A stretch of 64,000 nucleotides of DNA from Emiliania huxleyi CCMP1516. Its lineage: Eukaryota; Haptophyta; Isochrysidales; Noelaerhabdaceae. Positions 1 through 11,461 of the stretch are shown in pieces (positions within the stretch are counted from its first letter, which is position 1; the number at the start of each line of letters is the position of its first letter). The notes under the pieces are model-generated. The model had not been told where the DNA came from. It saw only the letters and a program-made list of their open reading frames with translations, and made no database searches. Where the stretch lies: the NCBI RefSeq assembly GCF_000372725.1, contig NW_005198966.1, forward strand, positions 702,459 through 766,458, in the 5' to 3' direction. The translations under genes and the position numbers were made by a program.

Positions 1-160
1 CGCGTTGGTATAGAGAGGGAGGGAGGAGGGAGGGAGGGAAGGAGGGAGGGAGGGAGGGAGGGAGGGGAGGGGAGGGGAGGGGGGGAGGGAGGGAGGGGAG
101 GGGAGGGAGGGAGGGAGGGAGGGAGGGCGGGGAGGGAGGGTGAGGAAGAGGGAGGGAGGG
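1..160. repeat. (GGGA)n-type purine-rich low-complexity tract
   Basis: Almost pure G/A on the plus strand, built from GGGA and GGGGA units and running off the left edge. Similar purine or pyrimidine tracts occur inside introns further on (about 20770-20925 and 25340-25465), so this could be the edge of an intron or intergenic sequence. No gene can be tied to it. Confidence 0.9.
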
Positions 161-2358
161 CGAGGGAGAGCGTGAGCGAGAGTGCGCGACAAGGACCCCT
201 CCCCCCTCCCGAGTCTCCTCGCCCTCTCCCCTCTCCCACCTGGCCAGGCGGAGGCGTGCTTCTGCTTGGCGGCTGTCGCGGCGACGGCGGCTGCAGCCGC
301 GGCGGCGGCAGCTTCGGTGAGTGGAACCCCTCGCATCGACCTCCAGTTGGGCGGGTACCGCTTGACCTAGCTCAGGCGTACACCAGTCTCGAGGTCTCTA
401 GGGTTGGGGCGGCAGCCGGGGCGGGACTGGCGGCACCGTCGCCCGTGTCTGTTGCGGCGGTGTGGAAGTGCATGCGTGAGACACCGAGGTGCGGCGGGAG
501 AGGGAGTGCGGTGGGCGCGGGAGTGCGGCCGCCTGGATGTCGTACGACGGATCGACGGCCAGGTACACCCGGAAGCAGCCTTGCAGCGCCTCGCACGCGT
601 CGCCAGACCCGGGGTCAAGGAGTAGGACTCGTGGCGCATCCGGCGGTGGCACGGGCGGCGCAGCTGGCACCTCGTCGTCAGCAGTCGACTCCCTGGAGTC
701 TCTCGGAGACTGTGGGAGAGCCGCAGGCGGAGGCGCGGAATAGGAAGATGTGCGGCTGCCAGAGAAGCGGTGGCCTCGAATCCTCGGCTCGGTTGGTCGA
801 AGGAAGGATGCGTCGTTCCGCCGTAGGGAAGATGAGACCGACTCGCTGCCGAGTGCCGTCGCCTCGCCAAAGGAGTGACAGCCAAAAAAGCGCAGCACTC
901 TTGAGCTCCAGGTGTCGGACTCGAGTCGCCAGCCAGCGTCGGCCAGCATGGGGTGAGGCAAGGGCTGGGCGGCGAGCGCGTCGTGAACGTGTCGGCCGGA
1001 GAGTACCACAGTGAGGCCCTCAATCAACACTGCCGGGCAAAGCGTCCTCCGCGCGCAGCTCGGGGTTTTTCTTTTCCTCTCAAGTAAAAGCTTAAATTCT
1101 TTTACTCGTGTTAGTGCCAGTGCGCGCCAGTCCCGTGCCTAGTGTCGTGCGAGGGAGTTTCGTAAAATTCTTTTACTCGCGATAAACATATATAATGTGC
1201 CAACAATACACCTAAAATGTATACATATATGTGTGTATGTCCACCCCACTCGTAGTCGCGTAGCGCGCGGGTGCGCGGCAGCCTCGGCAACCGAGGCGAC
1301 AGTGGCGAGCAGGGGCGAGCAGGGGCGAGCAGGGGTCAGAGCAGTGCGGCGCGCCGAATTTTTTTCGATGGGCTCGGTCAGTGGGCGTGTCAGGAGGCGG
1401 CCGGCCGGGAGAAACTCGGCAGTAAAACTCCCGCGCCGGCCCAGGAGGTGGGAGTGTCACGGAGGCGGCCATTGGCGCGCGCTCCTTGTCTTCGTGGGTC
1501 CGAGTTTTTCGCACTCAGGACACGATGGTGAAGCCCACAGCGCCCCGCAGCAGCGCCGACCGCGGCCTCGGCGGTCTGAGCGAGGCAGCCTGTACTCCAC
1601 AACCTCCTCGGCACTCCCCCGACGAGCGGCGCGCCATGCGGGCCCGCCGCGGGCGACGCGGGCGGCGAGCCGACGTGCGTGCCGCAGTCATAGGCAGGTC
1701 ATAGGCAGCGCTGGCGAAGCGAGGCGGTCGGCGCAGGCCCCCGCAGGCGGTTGCAGCGAGAGAAGCGATGTAAAAGACACTGTTGAAAGGGTGGGGAGCG
1801 GCCTGCCGTCGAGCAGCACGTCGCGCGATCCCGCTGCCGGCGACCCGATCGAGATCTCGTAGTCATGGTACTATTCAGCGCGCCATCGCGCCCGAGGCGG
1901 TCCGCTCTGGCCCTGTAGGCCTCCCCAGACAGCTTATCGAGGCTGTACAGAGTGCCGAGAGCATGCTCGGCAGGCTCCCGTCGAGCGACGAGCCATGCTG
2001 GCTCGTCGCGGGTCGAGCTCGAAGACCCGCGCGGAGCGTCGCCGAGCCTGGCGTGCCCGCCCGCTCGCCCGCGGCCGCAGGCAAGGAAGGCGAGCTTCCT
2101 GGCGTCTATGCCAAGCGCTCACATGCCAAAAGACACCTCGCAGCGCGCGTGACGTGACCGAAGCGGCACGCCTCGGCGCCGCGAGAGCAGCCGGTCGACG
2201 TCGGCACCAAGCGCGGCCGCCGGGCGCCTCCGAACCGAGAGGGGCGCCGCGGCAGTAGAGAGCACACCACCCGCCATACCGTTTTTCTGGCGGGCGTCCT
2301 CTCTCAAGGAGATGAACTGGGACAAAAAGAAGAAACTCCCTGTCTCTTCCGACGGATA
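161..2358. other. Gene-poor GC-rich stretch with one copy of dispersed repeat R1
   Basis: Open frames occur on both strands but none shows a recognisable domain; they are what 65-70 percent GC sequence gives by chance. The only structure seen is a copy of repeat R1 at about 1108-1175 (core GTGCGCGCCAGTCCCGTGCC followed by GTGTCGTGCGAGGGAGT and a TAAAATTCTTTTACTCG tail). Other R1 copies lie at 15533-15668, 29398-29640 and 55815-55856. Confidence 0.6.
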
Positions 2359-3954
2359 ATGGACGTTGCTCCTCCTCCTCCTCGTCCACCGCCGCCGTCG
2401 CCGTCGTCGCTGCTGCCGCCCTCGCCGCCGCTGCTGCCGTCCTCTCCGCGCGGGCCTTACCCGGTCGCGCACCGCTCCTTCACCTCGCCGCTCTTTGACC
2501 GGAGCAACCGCCGCATCGACGTTGCCCGACCCGTCCTTTGCAGGCACGCGGTTCTCTCAGCTGTCAGCACGTCGTGCTGTGAGTAGGTCGTCTACCCTGT
2601 CCTCCCCGAGGGCTCGACTCGCACCTTCCCGTACATTGCCTACGCGCACGGGTTTGACGACACGGGCTTCCAGTCGTACTGGCGCCTCTTCTCCGACCTC
2701 GCCTCGTGGGGCTACGTGGTGGGCGCGCCCCTCGCGTGCCAGTTTGGCTGCGACGACCGCGCGCACTGCAAGACCCTCCCCTTTGACCCGCCCTGCTTTG
2801 GCGACTCGTGCCAGCTCTCTCGTGTGCGCGCGTGCAGGCTTGCTTCCGTGAGCCTGCTCGGAACCCGCCTGACATAGGCGACTACTACAAGCAGCAGCTT
2901 CTCTCGATAGAGTGGTCGAGGGGCGGTGCCGCCGCCGCCGCGGGCCTGCCGATCAACGTCAGCGCGGGCGTCGGCGTCGCGGGACACTCGATGGGTGGCC
3001 AGGCGACCATCTTTTCTGCGGCGTACAACGGCAGCTCGCACCGGATCCAGGCGGCGGTGAGTTGAGAGCACGCATCAGTCGGGGGCACGCGGAGCACACA
3101 CTCGGGCGCCGCAGAGCCACGCCGCGGGGCGTAGCACGCGCGCATGGCTCTGCACAGGGCAAGACAGCCGGCGGACTGACTGCTCGAGGACGACTGACAC
3201 CCGGAGGCGCCGGCTGCAGGCGGCGGCGATGCACCATGCCTACACGCACAGCTACCCTCCGATACCGAGCGTGCCCTTCCTGCTCTTCACCGGGACGCAC
3301 GATGCGGTGGCGCCGCCGCGCTTCGCGCAGCGCCAGTACGACGCGTCGAGCGCCAACCCGCGCCGTGGCCTCGTCAACAAGGAGAGTGTACTGTGCTTCG
3401 CTTGAGCACCCGAGATCACACCCGAGATCACACCCGAGATCACACCTGAGATCACACCCGATCACACCCGAGGTCACACCCGAGGTCACACCCGAGAGAA
3501 GCGCAGCCTCCCTGCAGGACGGCGCCGACCACCACGAGCCCTCGATGCACTACAACCCCTTCCTCGCCCTCGCGTCGGCCGCGTGGTTCAAGGTGCGACA
3601 CGCGCTACTTCTCTCTCTGGGGAGGGGGGGGGGGGCACACGGGACGACACGGTCCGAAACTCTGAACTGGCCGAACGCCGACGTCCGCCCGCCTCGAAGG
3701 TGTACCTTGATGGCACGCCCGACGCGCCGCTCGGGCCGACGACGGCGCAGCAGCTCCTCTTTGGGGGGGGCGGGGCCAGCCTCTGCGGCGGCGGCGACGG
3801 GCGGATGGCGAAGTGCGTGATGCCGGAGAACGCGACGGCGCGGCGGCGCGAGGCGGGCAGGGCTGGGGGCTGGGGGCGTGTTGGCGGTCTTGAGAGAGCT
3901 GGCCGGCCGGGTGGGTTCGCGGACCTCCGCACCGTTCCCCACAGAGACACATAG
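2359..3954 (+). CDS. Alpha/beta hydrolase (chlorophyllase/PET-hydrolase-like fold), six exons
   Basis: Exons: 2359-2520, 2587-2821, 2878-3056, 3220-3387, 3518-3592, 3700-3954; all join in phase. Exon 2 encodes an oxyanion-hole-type segment (YIAYAHGFDDTGFQSYW) and exon 3 carries the nucleophile elbow GHSMGG. Exon 4 has FLLFTGTHDAVAPP, where the acidic triad residue is expected, and exon 5 has DGADHHEPSMHY, which could supply the catalytic histidine. The N-terminal 20 residues are proline/serine rich with no clear signal peptide. Order and spacing fit extracellular or plastid lipase/chlorophyllase-like hydrolases; substrate cannot be told. Intron 4 (3388-3517) holds about seven CCCGAGATCACAC units. 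Splice sites were inferred from phase and homology; the first and last exons are least certain. Confidence 0.72.
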
Positions 3955-4485
3955 GTGACGCCGCTCTCGCCCACGCGCGCGCGCACTAGGCTACTTGCAC
4001 TTTACTGTTTACACATAATGTGGGGCTGCTTGTCCCTGCGCGCGCGCTGCCGCGCTGGCCGCTGCGGTGTGCCCGCCCGGGAGCCCGGAAGTGTGCCGCA
4101 TGCGCGCGTGTGGCAGTGGGTGAGGGTGTGCACCGCGATCCGCCGCGCGGTGACCCTGTCGGGGGTCGCGCCCCCGCGCCCGGCCGTGAGCTTTATTATT
4201 TTCTTCTATCCGGCTTTTGTGAGATACTCTAGTTAAAGCCGCGGCCATATTTTGCTATCGTGATGTACATGATCCTTGAAGCTTGATCCTTTTGCGCTGC
4301 ATGAGTGCATGTGGCGCAGGGGCATGATCCATGTGCACCGCAAGCACCCCCACCCGCATCGATGGTCCTCCATCGGATGGTGGAGGCTGGAGGTGCCCCG
4401 ATGTCATGCGTGCGCGAACAAGAGAGTCCTTGTTCGCGCACCAACGACTGCCCCCCCCCCCCCCACCCCCCCCACGCCTCTCCAC
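3955..4485. other. Intergenic region between convergent genes
   Basis: Lies between the 3' ends of the hydrolase (+) and the zinc-finger gene (-). A C-rich homopolymer run sits at about 4450-4475, just beyond the zinc-finger stop codon. A short inverted repeat flanks about 4412-4441 (reads as GCGCGAACAAG and CTTGTTCGCGC). No gene seen. Confidence 0.5.
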
Positions 4486-5313
4486 CTAGCTCTGGAACGC
4501 CGCGCGGTCGCCGCCGCGTCCCCCCGAGACGGAGCCGTCCGGATTGGCGACGCTGCTGTTCGAGTTCTGCCCCCCTCCGCCCGAGCCGCCGGCAAAGATG
4601 CGCTTGAATCGCTCCTGCGCCCGGGGCGGGGAGCAGAGGTGGCTGTGCAAGCGGCCCGGGCGTGGCTATCTTCCGAGGGAGGGAGGGCGTCGGGGCGGGT
4701 TTCGGGGCCGTGGGCAGCGCGCCTGCTTGAGCTCGTGCAGCCGGTTGTTGAGGTACCGCGTCTGCCCGTCGACGTGCTTGTTGCACGTGTGGCACACGAC
4801 GACCCGCGCAAAGTTGAACGAGCCGCAATCGGAGCACTCCCAGTCGAGCTGGCCGTTGATGGAGCGCGCCTTGTTCGAGTCCACCTCGCTCTCGTGGTGG
4901 TCGCGCTCCCTCTCGCGCCGCGCAGGCTTCTTCGCCGAAGCCTTGGACGCCGCCGCGAGCCGCTGCTGCACCATCTCCATCTGCTCGATCGCGCTCACGC
5001 CGCCGCCGCCTCCGGCGCCGATGCCGATGCCAACGGCCGCGGCGGGCTCCGCCGGCTTGAGGTGCGTCGAGGCGGGGCCGTCGTCGCGCGCGCGCTTGAG
5101 CCCAGCGGACGGCTCCCCGATGCGGCGTGCGGTGAGCCCCGAGGCGTAGTTGTCGCGGTGCAACTTGCTGCGGCTGAGGTGGCGCGCGATGTGCCGCTCC
5201 GAGCCAAAGCGGCGTTCGCAGAGCAGGCAGCACCATGCGCCGTCCCGCACCGCGACGAGCGGGCCGCCGCTGAGCGTCGTCTCGAGCGCGCGGACGAGCT
5301 CGACGGCGGGCAT
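4486..5313 (-). CDS. C2H2 plus RanBP2-type zinc-finger protein, two exons with GC-AG intron
   Basis: Exon 1 is 5313-4723 and exon 2 is 4614-4486, 239 aa. Near residues 25-50 there is a matrin/U1-like C2H2 finger (CCLLCERRFGSERHIARHLSRSKLH). Around residues 150-180 is a RanBP2-type finger (WECSDCGSFNFARVVVCHTCNK), a fold that binds single-stranded RNA or ubiquitin in other proteins. The linker is basic and helical (KKPARRERERDHH) and the tail is glycine/serine rich. There is no GT between the two coding parts; a GC donor (CAG|GCGCGC) with GCGCAG acceptor joins LHELKQ to ERFKRIFAGG in phase. A nuclear RNA-associated role is likely by analogy with ZRANB/RBM-type proteins, but this is inference. 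The first ATG gives a sensible N terminus. Confidence 0.8.
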
Positions 5314-5605
5314 TTGCCTCTACCGCGCGAACACGGCGCAGCAACGTTGCTGAGAACAGCTGGGTTCGGGCTCGCTGGACATGGGGTGTGCCATTGTGTG
5401 GAGTGGACGCGGGAATTCACCGCAAAAAACAAAACTCCGGTCGAAGACGCACAAGCACAGTCGAGGGAGAGAAAGTACGACATTGTCAGCACTAGGTCCC
5501 AGGAAGGGATGCGATGACGGCCGTGTCTGAGCTCTACCCAGTGTGAGCTCTAGTTAGCGAGCAGGTCTCTCCGACGGCCGGGCACCCGCCCACGCGCTGG
5601 AGACC
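5314..5605. other. Short intergenic region
   Basis: Lies upstream of the zinc-finger gene and downstream of the methyltransferase gene, both on the minus strand. Probably holds the promoter of the former and the 3' UTR end of the latter; no motif can be named. Confidence 0.4.
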
Positions 5606-6832
5606 CTAAGGGAGCGTTTGCAGTTCCTGCTCTGGTTTGGTGCGACACCAAAACTGCTCGACGTAGCATTCCTTGAAGTTTGTCGCATTGGCCAACTTGG
5701 AGCCGCGCGGCGGAGCTCGCCAGTGCAAGGGAGCGTCGGCTTGGTGCTTCATGTACCAAGAGCCCTTAAGGTGCTTCCGAAAGTTTGGCTCCAGCCTTGA
5801 GCGCGTCAACGCGCACCTGTTGATGTGGTAGAATCGTGTGCTGACCCGAGCGATGTGCTTGAGGTACAACGCTACGGTCTGCCCCGGCATCTCGACCATC
5901 GAATCAAAGTTGACTGTAACGTCAACGACATCGCTCGGGAGAAGGTGGACTTGCGTCGGCCCGATGAAGAGGAAGTCGAAGTCCTCGCAGCAGATCACAT
6001 GCTGTGCATCGGCTGCGGTGGCATCAGCGTCGAGCGACAGGATCTTCTTGTAGCCAAGGCGGTGCAGCAGCCCCATCTGGAAGACAGTCGACGTCGGGAT
6101 GTCGAGGATGATGTAGCGGGTGGACGGAAACCGTCCCTTCACGAGGGCTGCCAAGCCGCCCCAGCCGGCGCCCACCTCCATCATAACGGCGCCCACCTGG
6201 TCAGTAAGGACACGATTGTCCATGAGGAAGTCCAGATAGAGGCCAAATCGATACGAGCTGTAGGGCAGGACTCTCTCGCCCACTTTGTCAACGTACGGGA
6301 TGGTGATCACGTCCGCAGGGAAGAAGAGGTCGTTCCGGCGCACGTGCTTGCTCTGTTGCTCAAAGTTCAGCTGCAGGGCGGAGAGCCACGGTGCGGGAAG
6401 GCAGCGTGTTTTTGAAAGGCAGCCCAGCCCATTGGCCAGCATGATATGCCCAGATTGGGCGAAGCTTGGGTCGCCCTGTGGACAGCCATCCACATACTTT
6501 AGCCGAAGCCACCGCGGCGGAGGAGCAACCTTCACGCCAGTCACATTGGGAAAGACATTCAGCTCGGTCGAGTCGCAAAAGTGGTCCATGACAGACGCGT
6601 AATTCTCCTCGAACGCGAGAATCGCGTACTTCTCCTCCTTCCAGTTTCCCATGACGATCCAATCCGCAAGAGGCGCGCCTCCGGTGTCGATCGAGGTTGA
6701 CTGCACGAATTTTTGCCAGACCTGATGCAGAAACCTCCGGTAGTCGTTGCTGAACCTAGTCACGTGGCCGGTGGTCGAGTCAATGGTAGGCGGCGCCGCA
6801 AGCGTGAGCAGTAGCGCCACCGCGCCGTGCAT
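5606..6832 (-). CDS. Putative sugar O-methyltransferase, intronless
   Basis: Single uninterrupted frame of 408 aa starting at an ATG followed by a hydrophobic stretch (MHGAVALLLTLAAPP), which reads as a signal peptide or anchor. Around residues 215-240 the segment VGAVMMEVGAGWGGLAALVK is a class I SAM-binding motif I (E-x-G-x-G-x-G), followed by YIILDIPTS where the acidic ribose-binding residue sits. The N-terminal half (WIVMGNWKEEKYA, YSSYRFGLYLDFLMDN) resembles the family annotated in bacteria as putative sugar O-methyltransferases, often found in surface polysaccharide loci. Action in the secretory pathway on glycans is inferred from the leader. Lack of introns contrasts with most neighbours and may reflect transfer or retroposition. 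Confidence 0.75.
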   Translation of the reverse strand: MHGAVALLLTLAAPPTIDSTTGHVTRFSNDYRRFLHQVWQKFVQSTSIDTGGAPLADWIVMGNWKEEKYAILAFEENYASVMDHFCDSTELNVFPNVTGVKVAPPPRWLRLKYVDGCPQGDPSFAQSGHIMLANGLGCLSKTRCLPAPWLSALQLNFEQQSKHVRRNDLFFPADVITIPYVDKVGERVLPYSSYRFGLYLDFLMDNRVLTDQVGAVMMEVGAGWGGLAALVKGRFPSTRYIILDIPTSTVFQMGLLHRLGYKKILSLDADATAADAQHVICCEDFDFLFIGPTQVHLLPSDVVDVTVNFDSMVEMPGQTVALYLKHIARVSTRFYHINRCALTRSRLEPNFRKHLKGSWYMKHQADAPLHWRAPPRGSKLANATNFKECYVEQFWCRTKPEQELQTLP

Positions 6833-7040
6833 CGTCGCTTGCTCACAAGGCTCGCGTGTAGTGTCTAAGAAATCAGTAACCAGCCTCCGGCGGGGCCCCC
6901 CGCTACCCAGCTATCAACCGACAACGCCGGGGGGCGCACAACAAGTAACAACACGAGAGTAATCCTGTTGATAATCCTGTTGAAGAAGAGATTAAACAAA
7001 AAAAGCAACCACCCATAAGCATAACGCGCTACGCGGACCC

Positions 7041-7275
7041 TCAGGCTGCTGCAGCGAGAGCTGAGCGGGAGTACGGGGCGTTGGCCAGCAGGTCTCGGAT
7101 GGCACCAAGCCGTGACTGAAGGCTGCCCTCGAGCGGCTCCAACTCCAGCATCTCTTCAGCTTCTTCGATCAGACGTAGGAGCGGCAGCTGCTCGTCCAGC
7201 TCAAGTGCCGCGCGGATGCCGTCCGCCTCCGTCAGGAGCCTGTGTAGCGCCGTCAAGATCTGGTCGCAGGCGTTA
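7041..7275 (-). pseudogene. Possible 3' coding remnant cut by the piggyBac-type end
   Basis: The minus strand is open from 7275 to a stop at 7041 and reads as an acidic, leucine-rich helical segment (LDEQLPLLRLIEEAEEMLEL). There is no ATG start; the frame begins exactly at the TTAA where the piggyBac-like terminus starts. It could be the last exon of a gene disrupted by that insertion, or a chance frame. No family recognised. Confidence 0.25.
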
Positions 7276-7537
7276 ACCCTTTCGCGCCATAAGGGTCATG
7301 GTGACCCAATCTCGATATATCTCCAGTCGTAGCGGTGGAACTTTAAAACGGCTCGGTAAATATTTAGCCATATATGAGAGGATTACGCCACAGTGTCGTT
7401 TGAGTCGACAGTAAATCTCCCACAGCCCACGTAAATCCGTCTTTTTCAGGCACCCGGAGCCCGCCGCGGCCGCTTCTACGCCGGCGAAGCACCATCAAGC
7501 TGCTGTACGGCCCCGGCATTGCCTTCCCTGGCTTAGC
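7273..7537 (+). mobile_element. piggyBac-like transposon terminus (copy A)
   Basis: TTAA at 7273-7276 is followed by CCCTTTCGCGCCATAAGGG and an imperfect palindrome GGGTCATGGTGACCC. The TTAA target and CCCTTT start are hallmarks of piggyBac-superfamily ends. About 265 bp match, in inverted orientation, a second copy at 46418-46678 with perhaps 85-90 percent identity by eye. Homology stops near 7537 without a second TTAA, so this is a solo or truncated end. Near 7500 one frame (TIKLLYGPGIAFPGLA) differs between copies mostly at third positions, hinting at transposon coding sequence, but no transposase domain is visible. Confidence 0.7.
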
Positions 7538-7781
7538 TCACGGCGAACACGTCACGGCCGGCGCTCGCTTGCTTGCCGTCGCTGGCTGGGGCTTTGCCTG
7601 TGCCACCCACGCACCCCTTTGATCAGAGCAGCCCCCCCACCCCCCCCCAGCGAGGGATTTCTTTTCCTTCCGTTTGTTTTCGTCGCTGGCTGGTGGTGGC
7701 TGGGCTTTGTTTGTTTGCCACACACACGCACTCCTTTGGGGGTCGCAGTCCCCCCCCCGCCCCCCTTGACAATTTTCTTTT

Positions 7782-9610
7782 TTGTCTCCGAGCGTGACAA
7801 GGGCCCTTGTTTTCCTCCGAGCGGCATTGCCAGCACTGAACTTCTCCGGCGCCACCTCGCTTGATGCCGCGGCGGCACCTACTGTACCTACTGCGCCGCA
7901 CTCCTGTTTCGCCTCCCTCCTTCCCCTCCACTGGCTGCTGCTCACCGCCATTGCGGTCGCACCGATTGCCATCGTGATACTTGGCGTCGCCTCACGCTTC
8001 CTCCCGCGCTCTGCTCCTGAGCACGAGGCGAGCATCACCGAGGCATCGGCGCGGCATGTCCAAATGGTACAAACTCTTGAGAATGCGCAGCAGGTCGAGG
8101 CACGGATCCGGCTGCGCGTCAGCGTCTGTACCTTTGCCCTCGGCTGGGTGCAGTACGTCTTCTGCGAACATCCCTTTGTGCACATGTGCTCGCTCGTTGA
8201 CCCGTCAGCAAGCCTACCGGATCTGACTGCCCTCGTTCCCATTCCGGCCAAAGTCCTCGTTCTTATCTCGTGCCGGCCGACGGATCGAGTTGCCATCAGA
8301 TGTGCTGGCATCTTCCTCGTTGTGTACAATCTGTACGGAGCCGTGGTGGGCTTGCACGACGTACTTGGCGGTGAGTTGTCCGTTGCTCGCGCGGCAAACT
8401 GGGACCAATGCGCCTCATATCGTTTCTCGGTGGTGACGACCGAAGCCGTGCTGTGCATCTATCATAGCCTCTTCTACGCCTCGTCAATGAGGCTCTCAGA
8501 GCGGCCGGCACTCAAGCGGTTGTGGCTTGGCTTGCGGTGCTACTACGTCATCAACGCGCTGTTCAGGCTTCTGCCCAAGTACGCACTTGCAGTGCTCCTC
8601 GGCTGCTCCTCCGACGGTGACCCACCTCCACCCGACTCCCCGTGTCCGCCGTCACCCGAACACTCGTCCTCACCCTACTTCCCTCCCGCACAGGCCCGTA
8701 CTTCTCCGTGCGAGCGCTCACGATCTTCTACGGCTTCGGCATTCTCGTCTCCCTACCCTTCACCGCCCGGAATCGCGGCAAGATTCAACACATGCTAGGC
8801 GGTATTGGTCTCGACGAACGCGCGAGGCGCGCCGCCGCTGTGGCTGCACTCTTCGGCCGAGATGGCTTCCGTTCGACGAACAGCCACGTGATCGACGCGG
8901 TCAGCCGTTTCAAGGCTGTGCGACTCTCCGCCCTTTCCACTGAAGTTCTCAGCACCTCGGTGGCGTCGGAGGAACAGCGAGCCCTGCTCCATTCTTACGC
9001 GGAACCTGCCCACCTCGGCGGTGTGGATGCCTTTGTATCACACAGCTGGGGTGACGACGCTGAAGCTAAGTACCAAGCACTCGAGCAGTGGGCGCGGGCC
9101 TTTGCGTCCACGCACGGGCGGGATCCTCTTCTGTGGCTCGACAAGGCGTGCATCGACCAGAGCGACATCATTCGCTCGCTGCGCGGCTTGCCCATCTTTA
9201 TCGGCGGCTGCAACCACTTTGTGGTGCTCGCAGGCAACTCCTACATCACACGGTTGTGGTGCGTCCTCGAAATCTTCTGCTTTCTCTCGCTCGGCGGCAC
9301 AGTCGACCGCATCTCGGTCCTGTACCTGGCTGAGAATGACGCGTCGTCGACCTGCGGTGAGGGACTCGATGCGTCCCGCTTCAAGGTGGCGAAGACAGCC
9401 TGCGCCTACCCCAAGGACCGTGACCGTATCTTGGCGGCCATCGAGGCCGCGTATGGCTACAACGATCCGTTCGAACGTCTCGTGCGCAAGCTGCTCTCGA
9501 CGGAGCGCTGGAGCACGGAGCTGGGCGACGCCACCGCCCGCACCGCCCGCACCACCACTACTACCACGACGACCACCATCACTACCACGGATACCGCCTA
9601 CATCGCGTGA
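7782..9610 (+). CDS. Multi-pass membrane protein with C-terminal TIR-like (SHSW) domain, two exons, 5' end uncertain
   Basis: Exon 1 is 7782-8616 and exon 2 is 8694-9610, joined in phase 1 across a GTGACC...CACAG intron; about 583 aa. The frame opens at a TTG and has no convincing upstream ATG, so a 5' exon may be missing. The first half has at least four hydrophobic segments (LLPLHWLLLTAIAVAPIAIV; AGIFLVVYNLYGAVVGL; VRALTIFYGFGILVSLPF). The second half has VDAFVSHSWGDDAEAKYQAL, LWLDKACIDQ and LWCVLEIFCFLSLGG, the signature of the SHSW/TIR-like family that is expanded in algae and related to heterokaryon-incompatibility and TIR NAD-processing domains. The C terminus ends in a threonine run. 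A membrane-bound sensor or NADase is plausible; catalysis cannot be judged without a structural alignment. Confidence 0.7.
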
Positions 9611-9805
9611 ACACCTGTACATGAGCCGCATGTGTACGGTACACATGTCCTCCTTTTTGTATGCATGCATGGAGATTGGTCTTTGGTCGGCGGCTGCTGA
9701 TGACCAGAAGAAAAACGTTGCGGCCACCTCTCGACACCTCGAGCAGCAGGGGCCAGCTGAACCCACCGCGGTCCCAATCCTCGATAGACGCTTCCTGCCC
9801 ACCCG

Positions 9806-11334
9806 ATGCTCGACCACTCCTCTGTCGGCTACTCTGCGGTCGACTCGCGACGGCGCGAATCCGCAGGGTGGGTCGTGGCGCTGGTCGCGCTCGCTTCTGG
9901 CGTGGCAATCGGCCTGATCGCCGCACCAACCGCCCGACCACAGCCACGCGATATGTGGAGTGAGCTGCCCGCGGAGGTGCCACACGGCTGGACCAACGTG
10001 CAGTGCCCGGCGGGTGAGATCTTTCGCAACGCGATGTGGTCGGCTGGCTGCCCTCCTGCCGATCCTGCCGACGCTCATGAAGCTGCAGCCTTTCGACTGA
10101 TCACCGCAATGGCGTACCGCACGTACCAGTCGTGGCGCACGTGGTGCGGCGAGGCCGAGTTGCGCCCGCCAGCCGGTCGACCGTACGGCTTCCCCTCCTT
10201 CGTCGCACACACCGTCTCCCTCCTCAACCTCTTCGACGGGCTGCAGCTCACGCGCTGCCGCGGCCTCGTCGACCCGCTGCGAGATGCAACCTCTCGCTGT
10301 CCTCCAAGCGCCCGCGAAACCCGCACGGCGCCTCTTCACGGCGGCGTCCCGTGAACAGGTGCTGCTCGCCCAGCTCGCGACCAGCCGAACCGCACCGCCT
10401 CTCGAGTGGTGGGAGGAGTCCTTCCTGCCCGCCGCCGCGGCCGCCTTCAGCTGCGGCTTTCGCGGCCTCGCGCCGCCGCAGGAGGGGCAGCTGCTCCCGG
10501 CGGACATCCGGGACGTGTTCGGGCAGAGTGAGCTGGTGCAGCGGGTGTGGCGCCTCGTGCAGGGCTACCTCCAGAGCACGCAGAAGCAGCGCGAGCAGCC
10601 GAGCCTCAAGTCGCAGGACTTCGACGTCTCGCTCTACGTCCCCTTCCTCCGCCCCGCCCTGCCTCCGCCCTACGCGGCCTCGCACCCGTACATGAACCGC
10701 TCCCTCCTCCGCGTCGGTCTGCGCCGCCACACCCCGGCCTCCGACCGCCCTGTGGCTGCTCGCTGCCTTCACAGCCGCCCCGCTGTCGCGCAGGCGTGCC
10801 GCACTACCAGGGACCGCCCACGTGGCTGCTGTGGCACACCATCGCCGCTCGCGCCGCCGAGCTGCAGCGCTCCTGCGACCCGCCGCTCGCTTCCGCCGCC
10901 GTGGCGGAGCTGACGACGGCACCCTGCTCACACGTGAACCGCGCCTCGTCACAGCCCGCGCCCCGTGGACAGGCGGAGTTCAAGAGGATGCTCGCCTTTT
11001 ACGCGCTGAGCCACCCGTGCCCGCAGTGCCGCGAGCACTTCATCTCGCGCGTCAGCAGGAGAGGCTGACTTCGGGCCCGATCTCGTTCCGATCTCGGCCC
11101 GATCTCGGCCCGATCTCGGCTCGCGGCAGACATCGGCACGACCTCGATCACGGCCTGATCTCCGATCTCGACCCGCAGGAATGACCGCGACTGGCGCGCG
11201 CTGCGCGAGGGGCCCCTGCAGGCCACAGAGTCGGAGGCGAGCCCACCGCCCCGCCCGCAGACGCACACACCGCACACACACACACACACCGCACACACAC
11301 ACACCGCACACACACACACCGCACACACACACAC

Positions 11335-11372
<38 letters not shown>

Positions 11373-11386
11373 GCACACACACACAC

Positions 11387-11461
<75 letters not shown>

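Noticed and set aside
172..1014. 280-codon frame and overlapping frames near the left edge
   Set aside because: Five or more frames are open at once on both strands, as expected from GC content; no domain or codon pattern favours one.
9038..10507. 489-codon minus-strand frame
   Set aside because: Antisense to the TIR-like and sulfhydryl oxidase genes; low complexity and no recognisable motif.
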